NCBI GenBank assembly: GCA_027625915.1
Contig: JANTQA010000010.1
Coordinates: 620,001-684,000 of the forward strand
Source: Anaeramoeba flamelloides
Taxonomy: Eukaryota; Metamonada; Anaeramoebidae
Direction: 5' to 3'
DNA length: 64,000 nt
The position numbers and the translations under genes were made by a program. The notes beneath the pieces were generated by a model. The model saw nothing but the letters and a program-made list of their open reading frames with translations, did no database searches and was not told the origin of the DNA. Shown here one piece after another: positions 22,201 through 34,300 of this stretch; position 1 is the stretch's first letter; each line of letters opens with the position of its first letter.

Positions 22201-24141
22201 AAATGTTGATACATGTCTGAAAGAAAACTAATTAATCAATAAATTTTCTTAAAAATTGAAAAACTCAAATTCTTAGAGCCTATTGAGAAAAACAAGGATG
22301 TTCGTTTTGAACTTCTATTGGTATTTGAATAATAAATATGAAACATTTTTCACTTCATTTTCCATACTTTTCTTTTAGAAATTAAGCCCCCAAACAAAGT
22401 TTGTTGGTATTTGTGGTCTCTATTTGAAAAAGGAAATGAAAATGAAGTGAAAATTTTTCAGATTTATTAAACAAATATCAAGAATCAAAGTTCGAATAGA
22501 ATTGCAATAGAAATCAATAGATTTCTCAACAATCTTTACATGGTTTCAATAACATTAGAATAACACATTTTTACCAAGTGACTATTGATCTTGCAATAAA
22601 AAAATTTTTTGCAAATGAATGAAGTTTTAAAAAAAAAATCGAAAAAAAAAAAACAAAAATTTGTAGAAATGTGAAAAAATGATTTCAATTTTGAAAATTT
22701 CCAAAATAAAATTTTTCTTCTAATAAGCATGCAAACCCTTTAAACACATGTATTATACCATTACAACTGGGCCCCTTTGACTGAAAAATAGTTTATTTTG
22801 GATTATACAATTTGATGGAAAATAAATAATTATAAAATCAAACAAATAAATTCAAATATAATCTTTATATCTGAAAGAGGTGTTTAAAAAACATCCTATT
22901 TTCTTTAACCATAATCTAAATATGATGAATTAAATGAAAATTGAGAATTAAAGTTCATTTTGAAAATACTTTAGGAAATAGATCATAAATTTCTAATCAA
23001 AAATATACCAAAGAAAACTATTTCTATAACGAATTAAAAATAAAACCAAATAAAGAATGAGTAATTGTATAAAATTTTATAGATAAGATCAAGTAATAAA
23101 TGATTTTTTTTTTTGATTTTTTACCAATTGCTTCTTATAAACCCTTTTTAAATTTCTTTTTTTTTTTCTTTTTCTTTTTTCCTTTTTCCTTTTCAATTTT
23201 TTGATTTTGCTTTTTAAACATTAAAAAAATTTGGAATTTCTTTACCTTGAACAATCGTGAAATCTATGATTTTACGCTGAAATTACCTTTGAGGGAATTT
23301 AAGCAAAAGAACATCTAGAGTGTAATTTACACTTCTTCCATCAATATAATAAATATTTTTTTATTTTTTACAAAAATATTAGGAGATCGTGAGATTAAAA
23401 AAATGTTCTTAACACTTTCTTATTTCTATTAAATTCTTATTTAAAAATAAAAAAAAAAAAAAAAGAAATGGAATATTTGAAAAATATGAAGTAATAGGAA
23501 AAATGATGTGTGAATGTAAATTATCTGGCATGCCTGATTTATTACTGCAATTCAAAAATCCAAAAATAATTGAAGATGTATCATTTCACCGATGCATTAA
23601 AATTAAACAATGGGAGCAAAATAAAGTATTGCTTTTTGTACCACCAGATGGAAGAAATGAACTATTAAGTTATCGATCAAGAAAAATGCAAGCACAAATC
23701 CCAATATTTGTAACTGGGAAATTTAAATGGGAAAGACAGGAAAGAAAAGGAAATTTTTTTATTAAAATTGAAAAACGATCACCCTTGATAGAAACGGTTG
23801 AAAACATCTCAGTTTTATTTCTATTAACAACTCTTGCAGAAAATCCTAAAGTGAAAACAACGCAGGGCACTGTGTTTTTTAATGACATAACAAAGCAATT
23901 GAAGTGGGAAATCGGTAAATTGTCAAAAAATAAAGAAGTTACAATGAAAGGTACAATAGGTATAAAAAGGGGCTCGGACGTTCCCAATGAAAGGCCAGTC
24001 GCAATAATAACCTTCAAAGCAGAGAGATTGTCTTTAAGTGGACTTCAATTGTCAAATCTCGAGATTCGTAATATAAATTATAAAACCTTTAAAGGTGTTA
24101 AATTTATCGCAAAATCTGGCTATTTTAATATGAAACTATAA
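19208..24141 (+). CDS. AP3M: AP-3 adaptor complex mu subunit (three exons)
   Basis: Exons 19208-19543, 19669-19901 and 23466-24141 join in phase to a 414-residue protein, close to the usual length (about 418). The N-terminal longin domain starts MIESLFILDLCGNIIFQKHW, as in AP-3 mu. Exon 2 starts at LFGEMND, matching the family LLEEMLD position. Exon 3 carries the mu-homology domain (CKLSGMPDLLLQF, VSFHRCIKIKQWE, VPPDGRNELLSYR, FKGVKFIAKSGYF). AP-3 mu binds tyrosine-type YxxPhi sorting signals on cargo going from endosome/TGN to lysosomes. Intron 1 is 125 bp (GTAGGT...CCAG). Intron 2 is 3564 bp, yet the join DLVESLNGTLTR-NGIFEKYEVIGKM keeps exactly the family spacing, so no exon is missing. 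Intron 2 holds several mobile elements, and its acceptor follows an A-run. A TTG upstream at 19154 was rejected as start in favour of the conserved ATG. Confidence 0.93.
20506..21438. mobile_element. TTAA-flanked DNA element, copy 2, in AP-3 mu intron 2
   Basis: A 933-bp inverse-orientation copy of 9911-10841, flanked by TTAA at 20502-20505 and 21439-21442. The ends are GGGACTATTATATTAA at the left and GGGACTAGTCTATATT at the right (opposite strand). Long stretches match copy 1 almost base for base, so both are fairly recent. The minus-strand 35-codon ORF at 21085-21192 has CYVCGRP where copy 1 has CCVCVRP. It sits wholly inside the intron in the opposite sense to the gene's own reading direction and adds no in-frame exon. 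Confidence 0.82.
22102..22783. mobile_element. CAGTCAAAGG-ended DNA element (family A), copy 1
   Basis: Inverted ends CAGTCAAAGGGGCCCA at 22102 and on the opposite strand at 22783 bound 682 bp inside AP-3 mu intron 2. The repeat probably extends about 10 bp outward (AAACT.T.TTT). CAGT ends suggest a Tc1/mariner-like non-autonomous element, but TA duplications are not clean. A 685-bp sister lies at 35429-36113. Both hold the same smaller element (family B) at the same place. Confidence 0.7.
22317..22483. mobile_element. Family B miniature inverted-repeat element, copy 1 (nested)
   Basis: About 165 bp with inverted arms. The left reads TTGGTATTTGAATAATAAAT and then TTTTTCACTTCATTTTC. The right gives the same order on the opposite strand. 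It is nested in the family A element. Other copies are at 30704-30872, 35649-35810 (decayed), 62110-62274, and a fragment near 63921. Confidence 0.6.
23104..23345 (+). repeat. Dispersed repeat family E, copy 1
   Basis: About 240 bp shared, same strand, with 41162-41403. It runs from TTTTTTACCAATT through ACCCTTTTTAAATTT, a TTTTTCCTTTTTCC tract and CTATGATTTTACGCT, to ACATCTAGAGTGTAATTTACACTT, which contains a near-palindrome AGTGTAATTTACACT. No coding capacity. Copy 1 ends 120 bp before the acceptor of AP-3 mu exon 3. It may be a non-autonomous element or an unrecognised RNA gene. Confidence 0.6.
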
Positions 24142-27100
24142 TATACATTTATACGTATTCATATACATAAGCCTCTTTCTCAATTTTGGGTAAATTTTTA
24201 TTTTTTTGTTTATTTATGAAATACTTGTGTTTTATTTTTTACCTCAATAAATCGAGAGATCGCATTTTATAAACTTTAATTTTTTTACTTTTGTTATTCC
24301 TAAATTATTTCAATTAAAAAAATTGTTAAGATTTGATAAAATTTTTGGTATGTGTATCTGTGTAAGAAAATTCATTGAAAAATAATAAGGTGGATTTTCA
24401 GAAAATGAATATGATCAAAACAATTTATGATAATGTGACATCATATTCATCGAATAATTAATGAGGAGTATAAAATATTTTTAAAACATTATACACCAAA
24501 ATAGCAAGGTTTTCTTGGGTTGTTTTTGGAGATTACAATCCCTTTTACCATGGAAATCATTTATTTGCAGAGAAATTAAAATTTATGCTTAATCCCAAAC
24601 AAAAAATTAACAATTACAATTGTCTTCCGAAGTACAGTACCTAGAAATCAATTATGTTAGGAATTATCATTTTATGGGTTATAATATAAAAGTACATCAC
24701 TTTAGGGGAAAATAATTATTGTTAAAACAATGATCGCGTATCCACCACCGTAGGCCAGGTAACAAACACCAATATCTGTGGTTTATAATCAACAGTTTTA
24801 AATTGTTTCAATTTTATTTTAAGAGATTTCCCATTTTTTGTCTTTTTTAGTTTAATACTTTCACAATGAATTTTTAAAAGTTGTTGGTAAATCATTGGAT
24901 TTGGAAATGGGTTAAATCGGAAAAAAATAATTCCTACAAAAAGTTCCAGAAATTTTCTTTGTTATATAATTCAAAATTAAAAACGGATTTAAAGTTCAAA
25001 TCAAGGATTCAATATCTCAAACATTATATAAACAATTTTTTTCTTTTTGGTTAAAAGTTAAATCTTATATAGTAAAGTGTAATTTTCTTGATAAATTCTG
25101 AAAAGATCGAAAAGATAAAAAAAAAACAAAATCTTGATAATGAACATTTTTTAATTCATTCAAATTAGTTTTTAAATATGAACTGTGAGAAAATAACTGA
25201 AAAGCGAGCAAATTGTTCTGAATGACAATTTTTCGATAAAAAATCACTTTCTTTTTTATAATAATATTTATTTTTTTAGTTATTTTCAAAAATATTAACA
25301 ACATATTTTGATTTATAAAAAACAATAGGTAAATTATTTTTGAACACTAAATATTATTAAACAGTTTCTCGAATCTTTTTAAAATTATCAATGATGATTT
25401 TATATTTTGCCTTAAATTTCGAATATTATTATAACCAATTTTAAAAGATCAGAAACTCCAATATATTAACAATCCTTAAGAAGAGTAGAACTTACAATAA
25501 ACAAATTTAATGGACAAATTTAACAAAAACCAGGAAAATTAATTTATTAAAAAAAGTTAGTAATTTATATAAAAAGGTATATACACAAATATTATATGTA
25601 ATAATTATTTCCATTGGTATAAAAACTACATATTCTCTTGTTAATATCTTGATGGAAATTTTGAACAAATGAATGTGTAACAAATTTCTTAACAATAAGT
25701 ATATTAATTACAAGTTTTATAAATCCATTTCTCTCAAAATCATTATTTTTTGGCCATATGCAAATAAACAAAAAATAATCCTCTTATAAAAGTTCTTTAC
25801 CAAAGTTATAAATTTTCTAGAGATATTTCATCATATCAATCTTTATATAATATTTTATTAAAATCAAATAGGTTTTTATATTGATGATACCAAGTGGGTT
25901 AAATAACTGATCAATCAATTTTGGAAAGAAACAATATAATTATTGACTTATATATAAATATATTGTTTGAAAATTTTGTAACTTATTTTTACATCCCTTT
26001 TAATGAATCAATAAAATATTTCTTATTTTAAAAAAACTATCTAATTTTTGTTAGGTTAGAAATCTTATTTAAAAAATAGATTTTAATTGGTACATGGAAT
26101 AATTCATTTTGCCTGATCAAGTATATTTTAAAGTGTTTTACTTGAGTTTTTTGAGATAATAACAAATATAGTTTAATAAATAAAAATATAGTGTGATCAT
26201 TTTATTTTTTCCAAGTCACAGAAATAAGAAAAAAATAAAAAAAAAAAAAATTTACACCAAATTTTGAAATTTGGCTTATATATATATAGATATATATATA
26301 AAATATAAATAAATATAAATATTTATATATCAATTTAATATACCCTTACTCTAAAAAATCCCTATTTTTTCTGATTAATATTTTTCGATATCTAGCTTTA
26401 TAACTTAATTCAATTAAACAATGGGGTTCAATTTTTTTAAGAATAAAAACACTCTCAACTTTCGAATATCAAAAATATTTTTGTGAAATTACTGTGCACT
26501 TTTTTATTTTTATTTATAAATGGGGTTGAGAAAATGTTGAAATCAAAGAAGAAGTTAATATATTAATTTAGAATATTTTTCCAGTGAGTTTATCTTTTTT
26601 AAATAAGTTTTTTTTTAAATATACCATTTAAAAATAAACAAACATTTGAAGGTCAAATTAGTCCCTTTTGTGAAAATATAATTCCTACAATTCAGAATTT
26701 TTTTAGTAAATGAGTTAAAAGAAGATATTGTATATAAGAAAATAGATAATTTCAAGTTTATTTCATTTTGGTAAAAAATATTTTCAAGAAAAAGTTAAAT
26801 TGAAAATTTATTTATTTTTATTTTTTCATTTTGTTTTTTTAATTTTTTTAATATAAGGTATTTGTCGGGTTTTCCTTTTTTAGTGTTTTGTTAGGTCATA
26901 GGGGTATAGATATTAATTTTAAAAGAGTTGATAATTCCTTATTCATTAAAATAATAATTGATTTTCAATAGTACCACCTTTTTGAAAATCTCTCGAGTCC
27001 AGAAAAAAGGTGTTTTTCAGGTAAAAAATTCCAAATAAACGGGTGTGGCAATGAATTTTCTTTAAACTCGAATTTAAGATATTTTTTTCAAGGGATAATA

Positions 27101-28381
27101 ACTAATAGTTTTGAAAACACTCTACTCATCTAAAAAACTCAAATACGGAAAAAAAATAACTTTTATAATGATTTTTTGATCTTAGATCTATTATTACCTA
27201 CTTATAGTGTCAGTAAAAGGGTAAAAAATAATCAAATCTCGATATTTTAATAAAAAAATTTTAATGATCTTGTTGGGTGAATAAATGAATTTGGAAAAAA
27301 AATTTCCAACCAATTTATAATTGGAAGAATTAATTAAAACTAAAAATTTAAAAAAAAGAAAAATAAAATGTTTAATGACAAAATTAAGGGTTAAGAATCT
27401 TAATATTTTTTTATAACTATCTTTTAAAAAGTTTTTTCTTGTATTAATAATTTCTTATGAAATTTAACTTCTTTTTAGTTGCACAAAAAAACAAATCCAA
27501 TTTGGATCAAAAAGTAGATCCAATTGTATTTTGTTGATCCAACTGATCACAATAAGACTGTAACCTAAATAATCTATACACACTTGGTAAAAATGTGTGT
27601 TTTAAATTACTAGCCGTAAATTATCTTAACAAGTGGCATTACACATTAAATGATCAAATATCTTGAAATAAAAATAAACCATAAGTAACTTCGATATTAG
27701 TTTCTTAAAAGGTTTATTATTAAAAAAAGAAATTCTCAAAAAGAAGAATCAAATTGGAAAATTCTTGACAAAAATTCGAACTAATTTTTTGGAGGAATTT
27801 TTATAGCCCAAAAAAACCAACAAACCTTAAAAAAAATTGTACAATTTTTTCAAAATTGAGAAAAAAAGGAAAAATTTTAAACAAAATTAATTATTAAATT
27901 TTTATAAAATATCATAAAGTACATACGCAAACTTGATTTTACCATAGGTGTCTATTAAAGATTGAATTAAGTGTTTTGTTGGAAAGAGAAGAAAGAATTA
28001 GTATAGAATTTATGATATAACAATGGCTTTATGGTCTGGAACAGTGGTATTTTGGGCCACTTTATTCAAAATTATTCTTTAAGAATTAATTTGTTTCTTT
28101 GATTGAAATTATTTTTTTTTATAAAAGAAAAACAATAAAAAAATCGTGAATAACTTTTCAATGTTGTTGAACTATATTTCACAAAAAGTAATTTCAAAAA
28201 AGATCAATTTAATGACAAATAAAATTCGATAAGAAATCGAAAAAAACAAATCCCCAAAAAAAATCGATTTCTCCAATATAAACACTCAGATATTAATTTA
28301 ACTCACAACACTAAAACTTCGTCCTTGTAAAAAGTTCCTGAATAAACATTTTTTCATTATTGTTTTTTTCTTGTTCTTTTA
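24142..28381. other. Gene-poor AT-rich spacer
   Basis: About 4.2 kb between AP-3 mu and the ScaA-like gene. An AATAAA at 24245-24250 could serve as polyadenylation signal for AP-3 mu. A TATATA microsatellite lies around 26277-26330. Minus-strand ORFs at 25065-25325 and 25507-25695 are Phe/Ile/Asn strings without domain features, and I treat them as chance. A fragment related to the long-TIR element is at 27690-27960. Confidence 0.5.
27690..27960 (+). repeat. Fragment related to the long-TIR element ends
   Basis: Shares TTTCTTAAA, then AAATTCT, then AGAATCAAATTGGAAAA and ATTTTTATA blocks with the 57640-57990 terminal repeat. Too diverged to bound exactly. It lies about 400 bp upstream of the ScaA-like gene start. 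Confidence 0.3.
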
Positions 28382-31300
28382 ATGACACACATCCCAAAGT
28401 CGTCTTTACTCAAAAGCACTTTTGATAATTTGCCGATTTACAAAGGGTTTAGTAAGTGATTCATAATTGATGTTAATCTCCAAGCAAAAAAACTAATTTT
28501 TTTTTTTTGTTTTTTTTCTGTCTCTTCTTCAAAGGAGGATCATACGACGGACCATTTGTTCCCATAAATGAGAAAATTCAGCCAACAAAAAACGAAATCC
28601 AATCAAGCACAAATACACCAGTATTTGTCGATGGGTATGGAAATTTCTTTGATATTCATTATTTGCCAATTAAAAAAAAAAAGCTTCGGTTGAGAGAAAC
28701 GAATCACAACCCACCAAATGGTAACAAAATCTCGTTTTTTTTCAAAACTCTTTTTAAATTTACAAATTGTTTCTAGTTGGAGTCAAAAAAATGAGTAAAA
28801 TTAAAATTTTTTGACTTTTCGGAAAAAAAGTAAAAAAAAGAAAAAAAAAAAATTTTTTGCAATTGTATACAACAACAAGATTTTTGTTTGAAAGTTTATC
28901 AAAACTTTTGATGAGAAAGGCAACAGTCTCTTTCTTTCCTAACTTTTTAAAATTTTTTTTTAATCTTTTTCTTTTGATTAGAATTTAGGATCAGTGAAAC
29001 AGAAATCTACCAAAAAAAACAAGGAAGACAAAAATTGATCTCGGAAAATGGGTGTGTTGATTTAAAACAAGTAAAACATTTCCCTGATCCAGAAGACTTC
29101 GAGACATATGAGGAGTTTGAACAAGCTTCTATTGATTGGTACAAAAAGTCACAAGAACAAGTAGGATCACTTCAATTACCACAACAAGTTGGATCTTACC
29201 TTTACAAAATCAAAGAAACTCATGTAAAAAATTTTTTGACACAAATTTCATCTGACAGAAAAAAGAAATAAAAAAATAAACAAAAACCAAAAAAAAAACT
29301 TCTCAAACACAAAATTTTTATTAATTTCATACTTATTTCTTCGATCTCCTTTAACATCCCAAATAGAAGAATTTAACTGACGAAAAAACTGATTCGCCAA
29401 GTGTTACAGATCTTGTAACAGATATGGACGATCTTACAGAAATTGTAATGGAAGAAGATAATGATAATGAAAATGAAAACCATGACATGGAAGACATTCA
29501 ATTAACTGCAGACGAGGAAACGTATACTTTAAATGACGAACAAGAGCTTTTTTTGTTTCATCATCTCCAAACAACAACACCAAAGTAAAATTTTTCTTTT
29601 TTTATTTGGATTTTTCTTTTTTGAACTGTAAATTTTCGTTTTATTAACAAAAAAATAAAAATTTTAGATTATTTGAGATTTTTTTATAATTTCAAAACTA
29701 CGAAGGCAGAAGGAACCAGAAAAAAATTCAAACACGTGAAAATTTTGTTTGGAAAGATAAATAAACTACCATTTAAATAATTAAAGCCCGCAGCGAACAA
29801 AATTTGCAAAAAACGCTTTGTTTGATTTGAAATTTATTTTAAATTTGACAATTGTTGTATTTGTTTCATTCCTTTTCTCAATAAAAATAAGCTATCCTTC
29901 AAAGTTTCAATATAATTCATAACTTAATTGAATTTAAAAGATTATATTTACCCCAGATTCGTCTCTAATTAAAAAATGTGATAATTGGCTGCAAATGATA
30001 ACAGTGATCTTTGGTTCAAATGGCTCTAAAAAATCTATTATAAATATTATTGAACGATAAATTATTCGATTTTTTTCGAAATGATCATAATTAAAAATTT
30101 TCATTTTTGGAATTTTTTTTAAATTCACTTTTCCAAATCTAAAAATAGAAACTCAAAATAATAGGTATTCCCAGTATCTTAAAAATCAATATTTAGAACC
30201 AAAACCCAAAGGTAAATATTTTTGAGATTTTTTAATGTCAAAGATTTATGCAATAATTATTAACCTAAAAACCCAAAGATCTGATTAGCTTTGTTTCCTT
30301 TAGATAAAATTCATTTTATTGTCAATATTTTTCCAATATACGTAAATAATATGCTACAATTATCTATTGAGTTAATTATTTCTTTTTTTTTTTCAAAATT
30401 GAATTTTTTTAGCAACTAATCAACATTTCGTCACAAATTTAATAAAAATATTTTGAAACTTTGGAGTCTGAATATTGATAATTAAACGTTTAAATTTGTC
30501 TCAAAAATGCAGATTTTTTTAAAAAAGCTTGAATTTTTTACTAATACAGGGATCATTTTTAATTAAGGTTAGATCAAACAATTAGTACTATTTTACAAAT
30601 AGATTTTTTCGAGATATTTGAATCTCAGGTAGAACTAATGTGAAATACCTTCAATAGAGACAAAATTTAATTTTAGATTTCTCTTTGGTATACACTAATA
30701 CCTTGCTGGTATTTGTTTAATACATGGTAAAAAATTTCCACTTCATTTTTATTTTCATTTTCAAAATGAGAGTCACATATTACAATCTATTTTTTTGAAA
30801 AGCTTTATTTGTAGAAGAAAAATAAGGAAAATGAACTGAAAATTTTTTCCCAATTATTATGCGAACACCAATAGAAACATACTTCAATTTTAGACTTCTT
30901 CGTGATAGACGCTAATACCTAAAGGTGGTTTCATATTTTATTGTCACCGAATATTACTTTTATTACACACAACATATTCATTGACTTAAAAGAATGCTGA
31001 GTCAAGGTAATTCTTGTTAAAATTTAAAATTTTTGGTTTTTTTTCAAAAATTTGTAATTTGTGTAAAATTATTTTTTTACGAACTCAAATTTAAAATTTA
31101 CCTTAAAAAGTTACAACAAACAAAATCCTCCCCTGCTACTAGTTCTATTCAAATTATTTTCAAGAACCATATAATTTCTTAGCGTGTATTAATACTCGCG
31201 AATTAAATTTCGATCAAACCAAATATCAAAAAAAAAAAATGATTTTAAAATTTGCCTTTATTGTTAGAAAATTCATATAAATTCCATGATCAAAAAATGT

Positions 31301-34300
31301 TTTGATTCAATTCAAAAATCCTAAAATTTGCAATATTTTTACTTTCCTTGAATTGAAATTCTTTTGAATCATTTTTGTTGGTTCGTGAATTATTGTATTT
31401 TAAACCCTACAGAGAATAAAATACAAATAATCCTTATATATCAAGTCATTTGAAAAAAAGTATTACCAAAAATGTTTTTAAGAGAGAAGTAGAAAATGTC
31501 CCAATTGAAGTTTGTCGACTGCTTTAAAGATAATTATGAAAACTTTTTTGCACACTTTTTTTTTAAAGAACTCTAATTTTTTATTTTATTTTTTTATCAA
31601 TGAATTAATAACAACAGACCAAGTTAAAAATTTATTTTATAGGCATATAGTAGAATTAATTCCTTTACATTTAAAAATAAAACTAACTTCTAATTAATGA
31701 AATAAATAAGAAACATCTAACCTTGCTGGTTATTCAAATAAAAAATTTTTTCAAAAAAAATATTTTTAAAAATTTTAAAATGATCAAGAAAGGAAATTTT
31801 TGTGTTTAAATAAAATTTCTAATTAACTGACCCTTTTTTTATTGATATTTATTTTAATTTTTTCTATTTATTTTAATTTTTTGAAATTCCTTATTTTAGA
31901 AAAACAACAATTAAAAAAGACGAAGATGAAAGTAATGAATTAAATGAAAACGAAATCGAAAACGAAATAAAAAATGAAATCGAAAACGAAATCGAAAATG
32001 AAATCGAAAACGAAATAGAAAATGAAATAGAAAATGAAAAAAAAACAGAGAAAGAAACTGAAAAAAAAACTGAAAAAGAAACAGAGAAAGAAACAGAGAA
32101 AGAAAAGGAAAAAGAAACAAAAAATAAAGAAACTGACAAAGAAACAAAAAATGAAACAAAAAATCAAAAAGAAAATGAAAAAGAAAACTTAATTAAAAAT
32201 TATTTATTGGATTATAAACCATGGGATTGTAATTTAATACCAACAGAACCAAAACCAGAATTTTATTTAACACTAGAGGAGTACGAAAGAGCATTGAGGA
32301 GATGGACAAAAATTGTTGTATTACAATCGAAAGTTCTACCCATGCATCCAAGACAATTGCAAGAGCAAGCACTTTTGAAGTCTTATAAAAAAAAAATTAA
32401 AAGAAAAATTAACAAAAAGGGATCACATGATTATTTTAGAGGACATTCCGATTGGCTTAATAATTTATCTTCAAAAGTTCAACGCCACAGAATTCAACCC
32501 CTTAAAAATTCAATACCACCACCACCACCGATGCCTGATTATCCAATCACATGCATTCAAGATTGGGATAAACTCGATAGTCCCACACAAAAAACATTAA
32601 AAGATTTTATTCAAACTTTAACTAAAATACAACAAATTAATTTTGTTAAAAACCTCTCAAATCAAAGAAATATCACTGGAAAGTATAACACGATATTTAA
32701 AGTATGGGATAATTATTTATATATAAATCTATTTAAATTTCTTTAATTCATATTCTTTTATTTCCATTTACCTGTTTAATTATTTTAATAACTTAATGTC
32801 TATATTAAAAATTAATCAAAAAAACACAATATATAGAATCTTCATCAAATTAAAACAGATCACTGGTCTAGATTTCATTTAATACGAAATGATGTTACAG
32901 AACAAGAATCAAAGGTTAGGTATCCAAATTTTGAAAAATTTGAATCAAAAAAAATTTTATATACAATACCTGAATATGACCGCAAACGACCAGTACCTTG
33001 GAAAACATTACACCGTACAAACGAATACAGTGAATATGAAAAGGAAATCGAAAATATTTATTATTCAATTCGTTTTACAAATTTTATTCAAAACAAGTTA
33101 TTCGAAAAAAACACAAAGAAGGTAAATATTTTTTTTTTTTATCATATTTTAATAAATTATTTTTATTAACTTTTTTCTCTTTTTTTTTTTCCTTTTTTTT
33201 TTTGGTTTTTTTTTCTTCTTATTTTAATATAATTATTTTTATTTTAATAGTCAAAAGAAAAAACATTTCAAGAAATTAATGATATTGTTTCCAATGAGAA
33301 TTTTTCGATTCAAGATTTGGTAAAAATTATTTATTTAAATCAATCATTAGAAGACTTTCGATTATTATTTAAGAAAAAAAATAAACTTGAAATTAAAAAC
33401 AAATTATTTAAAATCATAAAACTAAAAAATTTCCAAAATATATTAAATATTTTTAAAAATACAACAAATGAAATTATTCATTCTAAAGCAGCATTTTTTA
33501 TCAAACTAATTATTCAACGGAAACTTGGGAACAAGCTGATTCAAAAATATATACAAAAAAATAAATTAATGAAATTGTATAATTTAAATTATTCCTTGTA
33601 TTTTTTTAAAAAAATTCCTATTTCAATTTTCCCAGTTATGGAAGAAATGAAAGAACTTATTCAAATGGTAAATATTTTTATTTTTATTTGTCTTTTTATT
33701 TTTTATTCTCAAAATAACTTTTCGATCGCTTGTTAAAAATAATTTTTATTTTTTTATTTATTTTAACAAAACAGAGAATTAAATCTTTTGAAAAAAAAGC
33801 AATTTTTGCATTATTTCTTAATTTTAAATAAGCAATCATATATTTATCTTCTTTTATCTAGAATTCAAAATCCTATCAATATTTCAAATTTTCATTTTAT
33901 TTATTTTTTTTTTATTGATTGAAGAGAGGAAATTAATTTTCTCTTACAGCCGTTAGGTTTTCCAGAATTTAAAAGAATGGAGTCAAATCATAGATTTTAC
34001 TCTTTTTTTTTGAATTCTGGAAAACTTTCGTTATATTTTATTCAATTCTTTTGAATTCTGGAAAACCTAGGCACTCTACGAGAACTTTTCGTTAGCTTTT
34101 CTTGAGTTTTCTGTTTATTTGAAAAATTAATAGATTTTCGTTAGGTTTTTTTGAGTTTTCTATTTATTTGTGAAGTGTTCTCGGTTTTTTTTACTTTAGA
34201 AATAAACCGAAAATTTATTAAAATTCTCGGTTTATTTCTAAAGTAAAAAAAACCTAACGAAAATCAATAGATTTTCCAAATAAAATAAAAAACCTCAAAA

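Noticed and set aside
33777-33832. Alternative last exon for the ScaA-like gene (RIKSFEKKAIFALFLNFK then stop)
   Set aside because: It is possible in phase, but exon 8 at 36478 begins with an ARM-type RNYGTSNSKMETL in frame upstream of the ATG at 36505, which a separate gene would not explain. Kept only as the fallback.
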